64,000 nt of DNA from Streptomyces aquilus (GCF_003955715.1 NZ_CP034463.1:9176001-9240000); one strand, 5' to 3'; positions 34,645 through 43,366 are shown, counted from the stretch's first letter. Translations and numbers: made by a program. Notes: generated by a model not told the origin, from the sequence alone.

Positions 34645-35622
34645 TCAGGTGAGCGCGGTGTTCGCGCCGTTGACCTGTGCCCCCTCACCCGGCACCGGAC
34701 GGGCCAGCCACTCGGCGATGGTGCGCGCGATCGGCTGACCCGTCTCCACCTCCACGAAGCCGAACTGCCCCGACTGGTTGCACTCCAGGAACCACCACGT
34801 CCCGTCCGCGTCCTCCGCGAAGTCGAAGGCGCCGTAGGCCAGTTCGGCACCCCGCAGATAGGCGCGCACCGCGTCGGCGACCCGCGGCGGCACCTCGGCG
34901 GCCTGCCACGGATGGGTGGCGGAGGCGAAGCGGACGTCGACCTCGTCCGGATCCGCCGCCGTGGACTTGCGCGCGGCCAGCATCCGCTCACCCACCACCG
35001 TGAGCCGGATGTCCGCCCGCTTGGCTATCCGGCGCTGAAGCAGCGTCGGACCGTACGCCACGGCCCCGAAGTCCGCGTCCGGCGCCACCCTGCTGGTCGG
35101 CACCGCCCGCGGCGGGTCCTGCGGATGGGCCCCCGACACCGGCTTGACCACCAGATCCGGGTACCGCTCGGCGAACTCCCGGGCGGCCTGCGGAAAGGTC
35201 GTGATCAGCGTGGCCGGCACGGGCAGCCCGGAGCGCTGGGCCAGCCGCAGCTGCCAGGGCTTGTGACGGGCCCGACGGGCCGCGTCCGGGTGGTTCATCC
35301 ACCGCGCCTGCGAGCTGCGGAGCATGCCGTAGAGCGCCTGCGACGACTCCTCCGTCAGCCACTCGGACGGCTCGGCGGCCCGGGTGGCGGCCGTGCCCGG
35401 CCGGCGCACCCACACGGACCGCAGTCCGTTGATGCTCACCAGCCGCCCCCCGGACGACAGATGGCCGCGGAAGGAGCCGTGCACGTACTCCCCGGACAGC
35501 GCCGCGCTCCCCGTCAGGTCGGCCGGGTCGAGCCGCACCACCGGCACCCCGGACGCGTTGAGGTGGACGACCACCATGTCGGCCGTCACGTCGGCCTCAC
35601 AGGTCAGGATCAACACGGTCAT
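34645..35622 (-). CDS. tgmB: ATP-grasp RiPP maturase (SAV_5884-type)
   Basis: This 325-residue ATP-grasp ligase should form omega-ester (or amide) bonds between Thr/Ser and Asp side chains of a precursor peptide. The N-terminal pre-ATP-grasp domain is MTVLILTCEADVTADMVV. It has adenine/phosphate contacts DLVVKPVSGAHP (residues about 175-186), the R-rich segment LLQRRIAKRADIRLTVVGERMLAARK, and metal-binding YGAFDFAEDADG and FLECNQSGQFGF. It starts 16 bases after the precursor gene's stop with a weak ribosome site of its own, so translation is probably coupled. Family name follows my memory of the SAV_5884 group. Confidence 0.9.
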   Translation of the reverse strand: MTVLILTCEADVTADMVVVHLNASGVPVVRLDPADLTGSAALSGEYVHGSFRGHLSSGGRLVSINGLRSVWVRRPGTAATRAAEPSEWLTEESSQALYGMLRSSQARWMNHPDAARRARHKPWQLRLAQRSGLPVPATLITTFPQAAREFAERYPDLVVKPVSGAHPQDPPRAVPTSRVAPDADFGAVAYGPTLLQRRIAKRADIRLTVVGERMLAARKSTAADPDEVDVRFASATHPWQAAEVPPRVADAVRAYLRGAELAYGAFDFAEDADGTWWFLECNQSGQFGFVEVETGQPIARTIAEWLARPVPGEGAQVNGANTALT

Positions 35623-35638
35623 GTACGCCGACCCGTGT

Positions 35639-35830
35639 TCAGTCGTCGAAGTGGGTCTTCGAACCGGCAGTTGACGTCGTCGTTCCGAGCTCTCTCAGCA
35701 ACGCCAGGTCGTGGGCGGCTATCCGCCCGTCCGAGAGCACGTTCAACTGCCGTCCGGAGTCGTACACATACGGAGTGGTGTCCTCCGACTGTGCTGCCGG
35801 GCGGGCGTAGTTGAGCGCGAACGGTTGCAT
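35639..35830 (-). CDS. tgmA: ATP-grasp-modified RiPP (graspetide) precursor
   Basis: This 63-residue peptide has the leader pattern known for the ATP-grasp target family: PFALNYARPAA at residues 3-13, PYVYD at 20-24, QLNVLSDGR at 28-36. The C-terminal core is GTTTSTAGSKTHFDD, residues 49-63, with seven Thr/Ser donors and two terminal Asp acceptors, allowing at most two side-chain esters if only these acids are used. ATG 35828-35830 has a GGGAGAG ribosome site. The maturase gene follows directly. Confidence 0.92.
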   Translation of the reverse strand: MQPFALNYARPAAQSEDTTPYVYDSGRQLNVLSDGRIAAHDLALLRELGTTTSTAGSKTHFDD

Positions 35831-35919
35831 CGTCTCTCCCTCGTGGATGCTGCGCCGAGCCGGCGGCGGTCACTCGCACCGTCGCCCGGGTCGCCGACTG
35901 CCGTCGGCCTCCTAGGACT

Positions 35920-35948
35920 TATACGAATCGAACGGGTGATTGGTTTCC
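35920..35948 (-). promoter_or_regulatory. Possible ECF-type promoter of the graspetide operon
   Basis: On the minus strand GGAAAC (35948-35943) is followed after 17 bases by CGTATA (35925-35920), resembling an ECF-sigma promoter with GGAAC-type -35 and CGT -10. It lies 90 bases before the precursor start. TATAAG also fits a general -10, so sigma type is uncertain. Confidence 0.35.
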
Positions 35949-36020
35949 TTACTGTGTGTAACCAGAGGCGGCGGGGGATGCGGGGACGGGGGAGACAGAT
36001 GGGGACGTCGAGGCGTGTGA

Positions 36021-36305
36021 TCAGGCCGTATCGGTGAATTGGTCACGCTCCGCGTACGCGCGCATGCTGCGCAGAGCGAGCAGCAGAACACCGATGTCGT
36101 CCAGATACACAGGGTCGACCAACAGGTCGGCCGGCAGCAGGAAGTAGGCGAGGGCGCCCCAGAAGACCCACCGCGGACCGGTCGGCAGCCCGGCCCGCCT
36201 CAAGTCCCGCCGGGTGCGCAGGAGTCGTGCGAAGACGACCACGGCCGCGGCCAGCAGGACCGCCGCGATCACCGCGGCGACGACGATCACGGTGCGGGTG
36301 TCCAC
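36021..36305 (-). CDS. YkvA/DUF1232-like membrane protein
   Basis: This 94-residue protein has an N-terminal membrane anchor (IVVAAVIAAVLLAAAVVVFARLL) and the DUF1232 core WGALAYFLLPADLLVDPVYLDDIGVLLLALR, a helical pair with conserved P-D-x-(I/L)-P-D-like turns. Function is unknown in the family. GTG 36305 has GGAGGG eight bases upstream. It precedes the graspetide genes on the same strand but is 190 bases away with its own likely signals. Confidence 0.85.
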   Translation of the reverse strand: MDTRTVIVVAAVIAAVLLAAAVVVFARLLRTRRDLRRAGLPTGPRWVFWGALAYFLLPADLLVDPVYLDDIGVLLLALRSMRAYAERDQFTDTA

Positions 36306-36358
36306 AGGCCCTCCTCGAATCGGGACGTGCCGTATCAGGGTGTGTGCATCTCTTCACG

Positions 36359-36382
36359 GATTCCCGTTCCCGCCCCGGGTAT
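36359..36382 (+). promoter_or_regulatory. SigB-like stress promoter
   Basis: GATT-N14-GGGTAT matches the GNNT-N14-16-GGGTAY consensus used by SigB-group factors in Streptomyces. It points toward the repeat-containing membrane protein at 36580, about 190 bases downstream. Confidence 0.4.
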
Positions 36383-36579
36383 GGCCGACAAGGCTCGAAC
36401 CGGTGCCATCGAACACCAGTGGGAGTGCAGGGGTGTGGGCCGCCGGGAGTCCGTCATACCCGTGGCCCATCCGAGTGGCACGGTCGGGCGCGGGCCCCTA
36501 GTAATGGTCACCGTAACGTTGCGTGTCGCGCGTCGGGGGCGCAGCAGCGGCCGCATCTCATCCGCTTGGAGAGCCGCGC

Positions 36580-37617
36580 ATGACCAGTAGTCCGTCAACA
36601 CCTCAGTCGAACGAACCCGCCATATCCGTCACGGAGCCGATCAGCCCCTTCGCGCCGACCGGCGACCGAGGGGACGGGAGCGTCCCGGCGTACGGCGATC
36701 CGGTCGACGGACTGGTCCGTGCCGCCGTGGCCGATCGCCCCCTGGACGAGGTGGCCCAGCTCATCACACTGCTCGAACAGTCACCCCGGTACGCCCGGGC
36801 CACCGCCGACGCGCTCCGCGCGGTCGGGCTGAACCGCTCCGTGGACGACGTCACCCGGCTGGTGGTCCTGCTGACCCGGCCGCCGCGAGACGCGTCCGGA
36901 GCCGACGAGGCGATCCGTGCCGCGGCCGAGTCCCGCCCGGTCGAGGAGGTGACCCGGCTGATGGCCCTCCTCCGGCAGGCACCGCTGGAACCCCACTGCG
37001 GACAGGAGGCGGTGCGGGCGGCCGCCACCGGCCGACCCGTCGAGGACCTCGTGGAGCTGATCGGCCGCCTGGCCGACGAACGCGGCGGCACCCACCCGCC
37101 GCGGCAGCCGGAGGAGACCGCCGCGACACCGCCCGCGGCGCCTCGGGAGGGAACCCCGGTGCCGCGCGCGGCACGCGTGCGCTTCCGCAGCGCCACCCCG
37201 CCCGCCTGGCCCGGCCGGCTGGCCGCACTGGCGCTGTTCGGCTGCGCCGCCGCGTACTTCCCGGCCCACCAGGACGGTGTCTCCCTGCGCCGCTACGGCT
37301 TCGTCCTCGGCCTGTCCGGCGTGTGCCTGCTCCTCGCCCTGCTGGTGACGCTGCGCCCGACGGCGCCGCCGCTCACCCTCGCGGTCCTGGTGCCGGCCGC
37401 CCTGGCCGCGACCCAGCTGTACGCGGCCCGCTTCGACTCGGGCCGGCTGTCCCGCGCCCTCGACCTCACCCTCGCCCCGGCCTGGGCCGCCGGACTGGCC
37501 GCCGTGTGCGCGGCCCTCGCCGCGCTGACCGCCCTGGTCGTACGGCTGGCCTCCCCACCGCCCCACCTGAACACGACGGAACGCCTGCTCGCCGAGGCCC
37601 AGCGCACGACGGACTGA
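36580..37617 (+). CDS. Membrane protein with four N-terminal helical repeats
   Basis: This 345-residue protein begins with about four copies of a 34-36-residue helical repeat (motifs LDEVAQLITLLEQSP, VDDVTRLVVLLTRPP, VEEVTRLMALLRQAP, VEDLVELIGRLADER, each preceded by an RAA-rich helix). A Pro-rich linker follows, then four to five membrane segments. The repeats resemble a small solenoid for protein contact. ATG 36580 follows TTGGAGAG. Function unknown; a SigB-like promoter upstream suggests stress expression. Confidence 0.8.
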   Translation: MTSSPSTPQSNEPAISVTEPISPFAPTGDRGDGSVPAYGDPVDGLVRAAVADRPLDEVAQLITLLEQSPRYARATADALRAVGLNRSVDDVTRLVVLLTRPPRDASGADEAIRAAAESRPVEEVTRLMALLRQAPLEPHCGQEAVRAAATGRPVEDLVELIGRLADERGGTHPPRQPEETAATPPAAPREGTPVPRAARVRFRSATPPAWPGRLAALALFGCAAAYFPAHQDGVSLRRYGFVLGLSGVCLLLALLVTLRPTAPPLTLAVLVPAALAATQLYAARFDSGRLSRALDLTLAPAWAAGLAAVCAALAALTALVVRLASPPPHLNTTERLLAEAQRTTD

Positions 37618-37699
37618 CACTCCGTCGCCCTGACGCCCTGACGCCCTGACGCCACCGGCCGAGGGCCGGACGTGGCGACGGGGCGCCTACGCTGGCGTC

Positions 37700-38386
37700 A
37701 TGACCGACGTGTCCGCGGACCCCACGGCGCCGTCCGAGGTGCTGCGTGCCGCCTACACCGCCTTCGCGGCGGTGGTGCGGCCGTTGGAGGACGAGGAGTC
37801 CTGGCGGCCGACCGGCTGCACGGGCTGGGCGGTGCGCGACCTGATCCTGCACTGTGTCTCCGACTGTCAGCGGGCCCTGGTCGCCCTGCACACGCCGGCC
37901 GCCGGACCCGCCGACCGTGACGCCGTCACCTACTGGCAGGACTGGCGGCCCGATCCCGTCGGCGCGGCCAACGGGCGGCGCTGGAGCCGGGTGGGCGCCA
38001 GCATGTTCCTGGACTTCCGTCAGCTGCGGGAGCTGTATCTGGAGACCGCGGCGGCCACGGTCACGGCCGCCGCGGCGACAGCCCGGGACCGCCTCGTCGC
38101 CACGCAGGGCCATGTGCTCACCGCCGGGGACCTCATGACGACCCTGGCCGTCGAGGCCACGATCCACCACCTCGACCTCGTCGTGGACCTGCCCGGCGTG
38201 CCGGGGCCGTCGTCCGTGGGCCTGGCCGCGGTGCGCGCCACCCTGGACGGGCTGCTGGGCCGTCCCGTCCCGGTGGCGTGGAGCGACGAGCACTACGCCC
38301 GCGCCGCCACCGGCCGCGCGCCCCTCACGGATGCCGACCGCCGCCTGCTGGGAGCCGACGCCGAACACATCCCGCTGTTCAGCTGA
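37700..38386 (+). CDS. Maleylpyruvate isomerase-like, mycothiol-dependent (DinB fold)
   Basis: This 228-residue protein fits the actinobacterial TIGR03083 group: PTGCTGWAVRDLILHCVSDCQRAL supplies a conserved His (of the H-x-H metal site) and VEATIHHLDLVVDL supplies the other histidines. Members are mycothiol-dependent isomerases or transferases, many uncharacterised. ATG 37700. Its end overlaps the convergent gene by eight bases. Confidence 0.85.
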   Translation: MTDVSADPTAPSEVLRAAYTAFAAVVRPLEDEESWRPTGCTGWAVRDLILHCVSDCQRALVALHTPAAGPADRDAVTYWQDWRPDPVGAANGRRWSRVGASMFLDFRQLRELYLETAAATVTAAAATARDRLVATQGHVLTAGDLMTTLAVEATIHHLDLVVDLPGVPGPSSVGLAAVRATLDGLLGRPVPVAWSDEHYARAATGRAPLTDADRRLLGADAEHIPLFS

Positions 38387-39476
38387 CGCCGTCGCCGTCC
38401 TTCGGGGGCCGGCGCTTGAGGCGTTCGAAGGTCCGGGTGAGCTGGTGCAGCGGGGATGCGGGCTGCTGCTCGGCGGGCGGCGCCGTCGGTTCGGCGGCGC
38501 GGCCCTCGCGGTAGGCGGCCAGCGCCTCGTTGGCGCGTTCGGCGGCCTCCCGGTACAGATCCCGGGACTTGGTCATGGCGTCGAGCGCCTCCGCGTACAT
38601 GGCGACGAGCTCGCGCTGCCGGGCGAGCTCCTCCTCCAGGGTCAGCAGCCCCCACTTCTCCCGCAGGTCGGTGACCGCTTCCACGGCGTCGCCGGGCAAC
38701 GGCCTGGGGAGCGCGGCGAACCGGGTCAGGACGTCGACCAGCTCCGTGGGCGGCGTCCCGTCGAGGAAGACGCTGCGTACGGAGAACTCGTCGGCGTCGT
38801 GACCGGACGGCAGCGGCGGCAGGACGACGGCGCCGCCGCGCGGCACCTGCACGTCGAGGTCCTTCAACGCCCAGTTGACGGCCCGCAGTTGGTGCGGCGC
38901 GGCGCGGTGCTCCACCACGCGGTGCTCAAGTCCCGGCGGCAGCAGCCCGGACAGCGGGCGCAGGCCGCGCTCGTCAGGGGTCATGGCTTCGTGCACGACC
39001 ACATGGACCGCCCACGACTCGCGCGCGCAGCTCTTCAGCAGGCGCCGCATCTCCTTGTCGTCCTCGGTGAGCCGGTTGACCTCCCGGAAGCGCACACCGG
39101 CGACCGTGTCGTGGTCCCACTGCGCCTCCGGACCGAGCGCCCAGAACATGCCGACGGGGGAGGGCCAGGACATGTTCCAGGCACGCTCCGCCTCCGCCAC
39201 CAGCACCCACTCCTCGTCGGTGAGGGTCAGCCGGGCCCGCACGGTCACCTCGTCCTCGACCCGCCAGCGGGCCTCGAAGACCCGTTCCTCCGGAAGTTCC
39301 TGGAAGTCGTCGACGACCCCGTCGTCCTTCAGCTGCCGCAGGTGCGAGGCGCGGAGCACGTCCACCGCGGCGGAGTCGGCATGACGGCCGCGCAGCTGCC
39401 ACACGGTGGCGGAGGTCGTGGTGGACGAGGCGGTGGTGGCGGAGATCGGCATGAGTCCATCTGTGGGCGGGGGCAC
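38379..39476 (-). CDS. Hypothetical protein with C-terminal coiled coil
   Basis: This 365-residue protein has no family I can name. The first 300 residues look mixed alpha/beta (EARWRVEDEVTVRARLTLTDEEW, WDHDTVAGVRFREV), and the end, EEELARQRELVAMYAEALDAMTKSRDLYREAAERANEALAAYREG, is a probable coiled coil before a Pro-rich tail. GTG 39476 has GGGAGG upstream. It stands alone. Confidence 0.75.
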   Translation of the reverse strand: MPPPTDGLMPISATTASSTTTSATVWQLRGRHADSAAVDVLRASHLRQLKDDGVVDDFQELPEERVFEARWRVEDEVTVRARLTLTDEEWVLVAEAERAWNMSWPSPVGMFWALGPEAQWDHDTVAGVRFREVNRLTEDDKEMRRLLKSCARESWAVHVVVHEAMTPDERGLRPLSGLLPPGLEHRVVEHRAAPHQLRAVNWALKDLDVQVPRGGAVVLPPLPSGHDADEFSVRSVFLDGTPPTELVDVLTRFAALPRPLPGDAVEAVTDLREKWGLLTLEEELARQRELVAMYAEALDAMTKSRDLYREAAERANEALAAYREGRAAEPTAPPAEQQPASPLHQLTRTFERLKRRPPKDGDGVS

Positions 39477-39641
39477 GGGTACCTCCCAGTATCGTCACCG
39501 CAGGCGGCACGAGGTCGGGCGGGGTCGACAGACGAGACGAGCCCCCGGTGGTCCGGATCACTCGGGGTGTGCGGGGCGCGCTTCGGGTGGGCGTCGTTCA
39601 CCCGTGTCGCTCGGCCCACGCGACCACCACAATGACCGGCA

Positions 39642-39686
39642 CGAACAGGGCCCGCCCACCATCCGCATCGGGGCGGGTCCTGTTCG
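39642..39686. other. Strong 16-bp hairpin upstream of SDR gene
   Basis: Positions 39642-39657 and 39671-39686 pair with a single G-U (loop of 13), 41 bases before the SDR ATG. No gene ends upstream on the plus strand, so it is not an ordinary terminator; it may be an attenuator or relic. A 32-residue ORF (39632-39730) spans it and overlaps the SDR start as ATGA. Otherwise 39477-39726 shows nothing. Confidence 0.6.
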
Positions 39687-39726
39687 CCGTGGCGCGTGCC
39701 GGCCCCGGCGGGGGAAGGATGGGGTC

Positions 39727-40392
39727 ATGACCACCATCGCCATCATCGGAGCCGGCCCCGGACTCGGCGCGGCCGTGGCCCGGCGGTTCGGCGGCGAGGG
39801 CTTCGACGTCGCCCTCGTCGCCCGCACCCCCGAGCGCGTCGCGGCCCTCGCGGCCGGCCTGACCGGCCAGGGCGTCACCGCCCGTGCCTTCACCGCCGAC
39901 GTACGCGACCCGAAGGCCCTGGCGGCCGCCCTCGACGAGGCGCGGGCGGCGCTGGGCCCGATCGAGGTCCTCCAGTACAGCCCGGTCCCGCAGCCCGGCT
40001 TCATGCGCCACGTCCTGGAGACCACCCATGCCGACCTCGCCGGCCCGGTCGAGTTCTCGGTCTACGGCCCGGTCGCCGCGGTCCAGCGGGTCCTGCCCGG
40101 CATGCGCGAACTCGGCCGCGGCACCATCCTGTTCGTCAACGGCGGCACCGCCGTCGTCCCGCACCCGGACCGCGCGGGTACGTCGATCGCGTTCGCCGCG
40201 GAGAGCGCGTACGGGCATCTGCTGCACGACACCCTCGCGCCCGAGGGCATCCATGTCGCCCAGCTGGTCATCCCCGGCGCGATCATCCCAGGACACCCCC
40301 GCAAGGACCCGGCCGCCCTGGCGGACACCCTGTGGGAACTGCACCGGGACCGGCACGGGTTCCGGCACTTCGCCGACGACCTGGACTCCTGA
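39727..40392 (+). CDS. Short-chain dehydrogenase/reductase-like protein
   Basis: This 221-residue protein has the Rossmann start TIAIIGAGPGLGAAVARRFGGEGFDVALVAR and the NAG-equivalent strand ending in VLQYSPVPQPG, but the usual YxxxK catalytic pair is not clear (SAYGHLLHD instead). It may be a non-classical or inactive SDR. ATG 39727. The final codons belong to a 33-bp sequence duplicated in tandem. Confidence 0.88.
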   Translation: MTTIAIIGAGPGLGAAVARRFGGEGFDVALVARTPERVAALAAGLTGQGVTARAFTADVRDPKALAAALDEARAALGPIEVLQYSPVPQPGFMRHVLETTHADLAGPVEFSVYGPVAAVQRVLPGMRELGRGTILFVNGGTAVVPHPDRAGTSIAFAAESAYGHLLHDTLAPEGIHVAQLVIPGAIIPGHPRKDPAALADTLWELHRDRHGFRHFADDLDS

Positions 40393-40443
40393 AGCCCGGC
40401 CTCAGCGGCCGACCTGGACTCCTGAAGCCCGGCCTCAGCGGCC
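40378..40443. repeat. Perfect 33-bp tandem duplication across convergent gene ends
   Basis: Units 40378-40410 and 40411-40443 are identical. Unit 1 carries the last residues and stop of the SDR gene; unit 2 carries the stop of the ArsR-type gene on the other strand. Each unit includes GGCCTCAGCGGCC, a short hairpin, so a terminator-like structure is also doubled. Confidence 0.95.
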
Positions 40444-40788
40444 GGCGGGGTGCCGGTCCTCCCGGGCCGAGGCCTCCACCAGCGCCGTCAGCAGACCGGG
40501 GAAGCGCTCCTGCATCTCGTCGGTGCGCAGGGCGTTCATCTTGGTGGTGCCGACGTAGTACTGCCGGATCAGCCCGGCCTCGCGCAGCACGTTGAAGTGG
40601 TGGGTCAGCGTGGACCGGGACACCGCCACGTCGAAGGTGCCGCAGCTCATCTCCGTGCCTGCACCTGCGAGTTGGGAGACCACGGCCCGTCGTACCGGGT
40701 CCACCAGGGCCTCCAGCACCTGCTGGAGCGACACGTCCCCCACGGCGGGGTGCTCCACCGTCCGTGGGGCGGTGCGGGGGCGGGCCAT
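40435..40788 (-). CDS. ArsR-family transcriptional regulator
   Basis: This 117-residue winged-helix protein has LQQVLEALVDPVRRAVVSQLAGAG and VSRSTLTHHFNVLREAGLIRQYYVGTTKMNALR, the ArsR recognition helix and wing. No ELCVCDL metal-binding box is seen, although one Cys is present (MSCGTF). It probably senses something other than metal. ATG 40788 has GAGGGAG upstream. It is convergent with the SDR gene, which may be a target. Confidence 0.9.
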   Translation of the reverse strand: MARPRTAPRTVEHPAVGDVSLQQVLEALVDPVRRAVVSQLAGAGTEMSCGTFDVAVSRSTLTHHFNVLREAGLIRQYYVGTTKMNALRTDEMQERFPGLLTALVEASAREDRHPAGR

Positions 40789-40860
40789 GGGACTCCCTCG
40801 GGGCGACTGCGGTCCGGTCATGGTAAGGCGGTCGCCCCGGAGGGCCGGCGGGGCTCCGGG

Positions 40861-43248
40861 TCAGGCGCCCACGTAGTCCGCGAGGTGCTCGCCGGTGAGC
40901 GTGGAGCGGGCGGCGACCAGGTCGGCCGGGGTGCCCTCGAAGACGATCCGGCCGCCGTCGTGGCCCGCCCCCGGGCCGAGGTCTATGATCCAGTCGGCGT
41001 GGGCCATGACGGCCTGGTGGTGCTCGACGACGATGACGGACTTGCCGGAGTCCACCAACCGGTCGAGCAGACCCAGCAGTTGCTCGACGTCGGCCAGGTG
41101 CAGACCGGTCGTCGGCTCGTCGAGGACGTAGACGCCACCCTTGTCGCCCATGTGCGTGGCCAGCTTCAGGCGCTGCCGCTCACCGCCGGACAGCGTGGTC
41201 AGCGGCTGGCCGATGGTGAGATAGCCGAGGCCGACGTCGACGAGCCGCTCCAGGATCCTGTGCGCGGCCGGGGTGTGCGCCTCGCCGGAGCCGAAGAACT
41301 CCTCCGCGTCCGTCACCGACATCCCCAGCACCTCGCTGATGTCCCGGCCACCGAGCCGGTACTCCAGGACCGAGGCGTCGAACCGCTTGCCGTCGCAGTC
41401 CTCGCAGGTGGTGGAGACACCGGCCATCATCCCGAGGTCGGTGTAGACGACGCCGGCGCCGTTGCAGGTGGGGCATGCGCCCTCGGAGTTGGCGCTGAAC
41501 AGGGCCGGCTTGACGCCGTTGACCTTGGCGAAGGCCTTGCGGATCGGGTCGAGCAAACCGGTGTAGGTGGCCGGGTTGCTGCGTCGCGAGCCCTTGATCG
41601 GGCTCTGGTCCACCGACACGACGCCCGCGTCGAGCGGGACCGAGCCGTGCACCAGCGAGCTCTTGCCGGACCCGGCGACGCCGGTGATGACGGTGAGGAC
41701 GCCGAGCGGGATGTCGACGTCGACGCCCTGGAGGTTGTTCGCGGTCGCGCCCCGGATCTCCAGCGCGCCGGTGGGCTTGCGCACGTTCTCCTTGACGGTG
41801 GCCCGGTCGTCGAGATGCCGGCCGGTGATGGTGCCGGAGGCCCGCAGCCCTTCCAGGGTGCCCTCGTAGCAGACGGCGCCGCCCGCGACGCCGGCGCCGG
41901 GACCGAGGTCCACCACATGGTCGGCGATCGCGATCATCTCGGGCTTGTGCTCCACGACGAGCACGGTGTTGCCCTTGTCGCGCAGGCGCAGCAGCAGGTC
42001 GTTCATCCGCTGGATGTCGTGCGGGTGCAGCCCCGCCGTCGGCTCGTCGAAGACGTAGGTGACGTCGGTGAGCGAGGAGCCGAGGTGGCGGATCATCTTC
42101 ACGCGCTGCGCCTCACCGCCCGACAGTGTGCCGGCCGGCCGGTCGAGGGCGAGATAGCCGAGGCCGATCTCGACGAACGAGTCGAGGGTGTGCTGGAGCG
42201 CGGTGAGGAGCGGGGCCACGGAGGGCTCGTCGAGGGCGCGGGCCCAGTCGGCCAGGTCCCGGATCTCCATCGCACAGGCGTCGGCGATGCTGATTCCCTC
42301 GATCTTCGAGGAGCGGGCGCCCTCGGTCAGGCGGGTGCCGTCGCACTCGGGACACACGGCGAACGTGACGGCGCGCTCCACGAACGCCCGGATGTGCGGC
42401 TGCATCGCCTCGGGGTCCTTGGACAGCATCGACTTCTGGAGCTTCGGGATCAGGCCCTCGTAGGTGAGGTTGACGCCGTTGATCTTGACCTTGACCGGCT
42501 CGCGGTACAGGAAGTCGTGCCGCTCCTTCTTGGTGTACTTGCGGATCGGTTTGTCCGGGTCGAAGAAGCCGGACTCCCTGATGACCCGCACCACCCAGCC
42601 GTCCCCGGTGTAGGTGGGGATGGTGAACGGGTCCTCGTTGAGCGACTTGGAGTCGTCGAAGAGCTGGGCGAGGTCGATGTCGGTGACCGTGCCGCGGCCC
42701 TCGCAGCGGGTGCACATGCCGCCGGTGCGGTTGAAGGTGACCTTCTCGGTCTTGGTCTTCTCGCTGCCCCGGTCCACGGTGAGGCCGCCCTGCGCAGAGA
42801 CCGAGGCGACATTGAACGAGTACGCGCTCGGCGGGCCGATGTGCGGCTTGCCGAGCCGGCTGAACAGGATGCGCAGCATCGCGTTGGCGTCCGTGGCGGT
42901 GCCGACGGTCGAGCGCGGGTCGGCGCCCATCCGGCTCTGGTCCACGCTGATCGCGGTCGTCAGACCGTCGAGGACGTCCACCTCGGGACGGGCCAGCGTC
43001 GGCATGAACCCCTGCACGAAGGCGCTGTACGTCTCGTTGATCAGCCGCTGCGACTCCGCGGCGATGGTGTCGAAGACGAGCGAGCTCTTGCCGGAGCCGG
43101 ACACCCCGGTGAACACCGTCAGCCGGCGCTTGGGGATCTCGATGCTGACGTCCTTCAGATTGTTCTCGCGCGCCCCGTGCACGCGGATCAGATCGTGGCT
43201 GTCGGCAACGTGCGGCGCGGCGGGCTGCGGGTCCGTCTTCCTGGCCAT
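40861..43248 (-). CDS. UvrA-like ABC ATPase (UvrA paralog)
   Basis: This 795-residue protein has two ABC units with Walker A GVSGSGKSS (residues about 48-56) and GVAGSGKSS (about 520), signatures LSGGEAQRVKMIRHL and LSGGERQRLKLATHM, and Walker B YVFDEPTAGLH and YVLDEPTTGLH. CxxC pairs CTRCEGRG/CPECDGTRL and CPTCNGAG/CEDCDG form zinc modules. It is about 150 residues shorter than housekeeping UvrA and lacks the UvrB-binding region, so it is not the nucleotide-excision protein. Such paralogs are tied to resistance to DNA-binding drugs. ATG 43248; divergent from a PadR regulator. Confidence 0.92.
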   Translation of the reverse strand: MARKTDPQPAAPHVADSHDLIRVHGARENNLKDVSIEIPKRRLTVFTGVSGSGKSSLVFDTIAAESQRLINETYSAFVQGFMPTLARPEVDVLDGLTTAISVDQSRMGADPRSTVGTATDANAMLRILFSRLGKPHIGPPSAYSFNVASVSAQGGLTVDRGSEKTKTEKVTFNRTGGMCTRCEGRGTVTDIDLAQLFDDSKSLNEDPFTIPTYTGDGWVVRVIRESGFFDPDKPIRKYTKKERHDFLYREPVKVKINGVNLTYEGLIPKLQKSMLSKDPEAMQPHIRAFVERAVTFAVCPECDGTRLTEGARSSKIEGISIADACAMEIRDLADWARALDEPSVAPLLTALQHTLDSFVEIGLGYLALDRPAGTLSGGEAQRVKMIRHLGSSLTDVTYVFDEPTAGLHPHDIQRMNDLLLRLRDKGNTVLVVEHKPEMIAIADHVVDLGPGAGVAGGAVCYEGTLEGLRASGTITGRHLDDRATVKENVRKPTGALEIRGATANNLQGVDVDIPLGVLTVITGVAGSGKSSLVHGSVPLDAGVVSVDQSPIKGSRRSNPATYTGLLDPIRKAFAKVNGVKPALFSANSEGACPTCNGAGVVYTDLGMMAGVSTTCEDCDGKRFDASVLEYRLGGRDISEVLGMSVTDAEEFFGSGEAHTPAAHRILERLVDVGLGYLTIGQPLTTLSGGERQRLKLATHMGDKGGVYVLDEPTTGLHLADVEQLLGLLDRLVDSGKSVIVVEHHQAVMAHADWIIDLGPGAGHDGGRIVFEGTPADLVAARSTLTGEHLADYVGA

Positions 43249-43366
43249 GGTGGTCGTCTCTCCTCCGTCGGGCCGAGGCGGCGTGGCTCTCAGGCTAGGT
43301 CCGGACCCGTGACCCGCGCTTCTCCATTCCTGACCGCCCGGAAATTCCCGGCGTGTACGACTCGCA

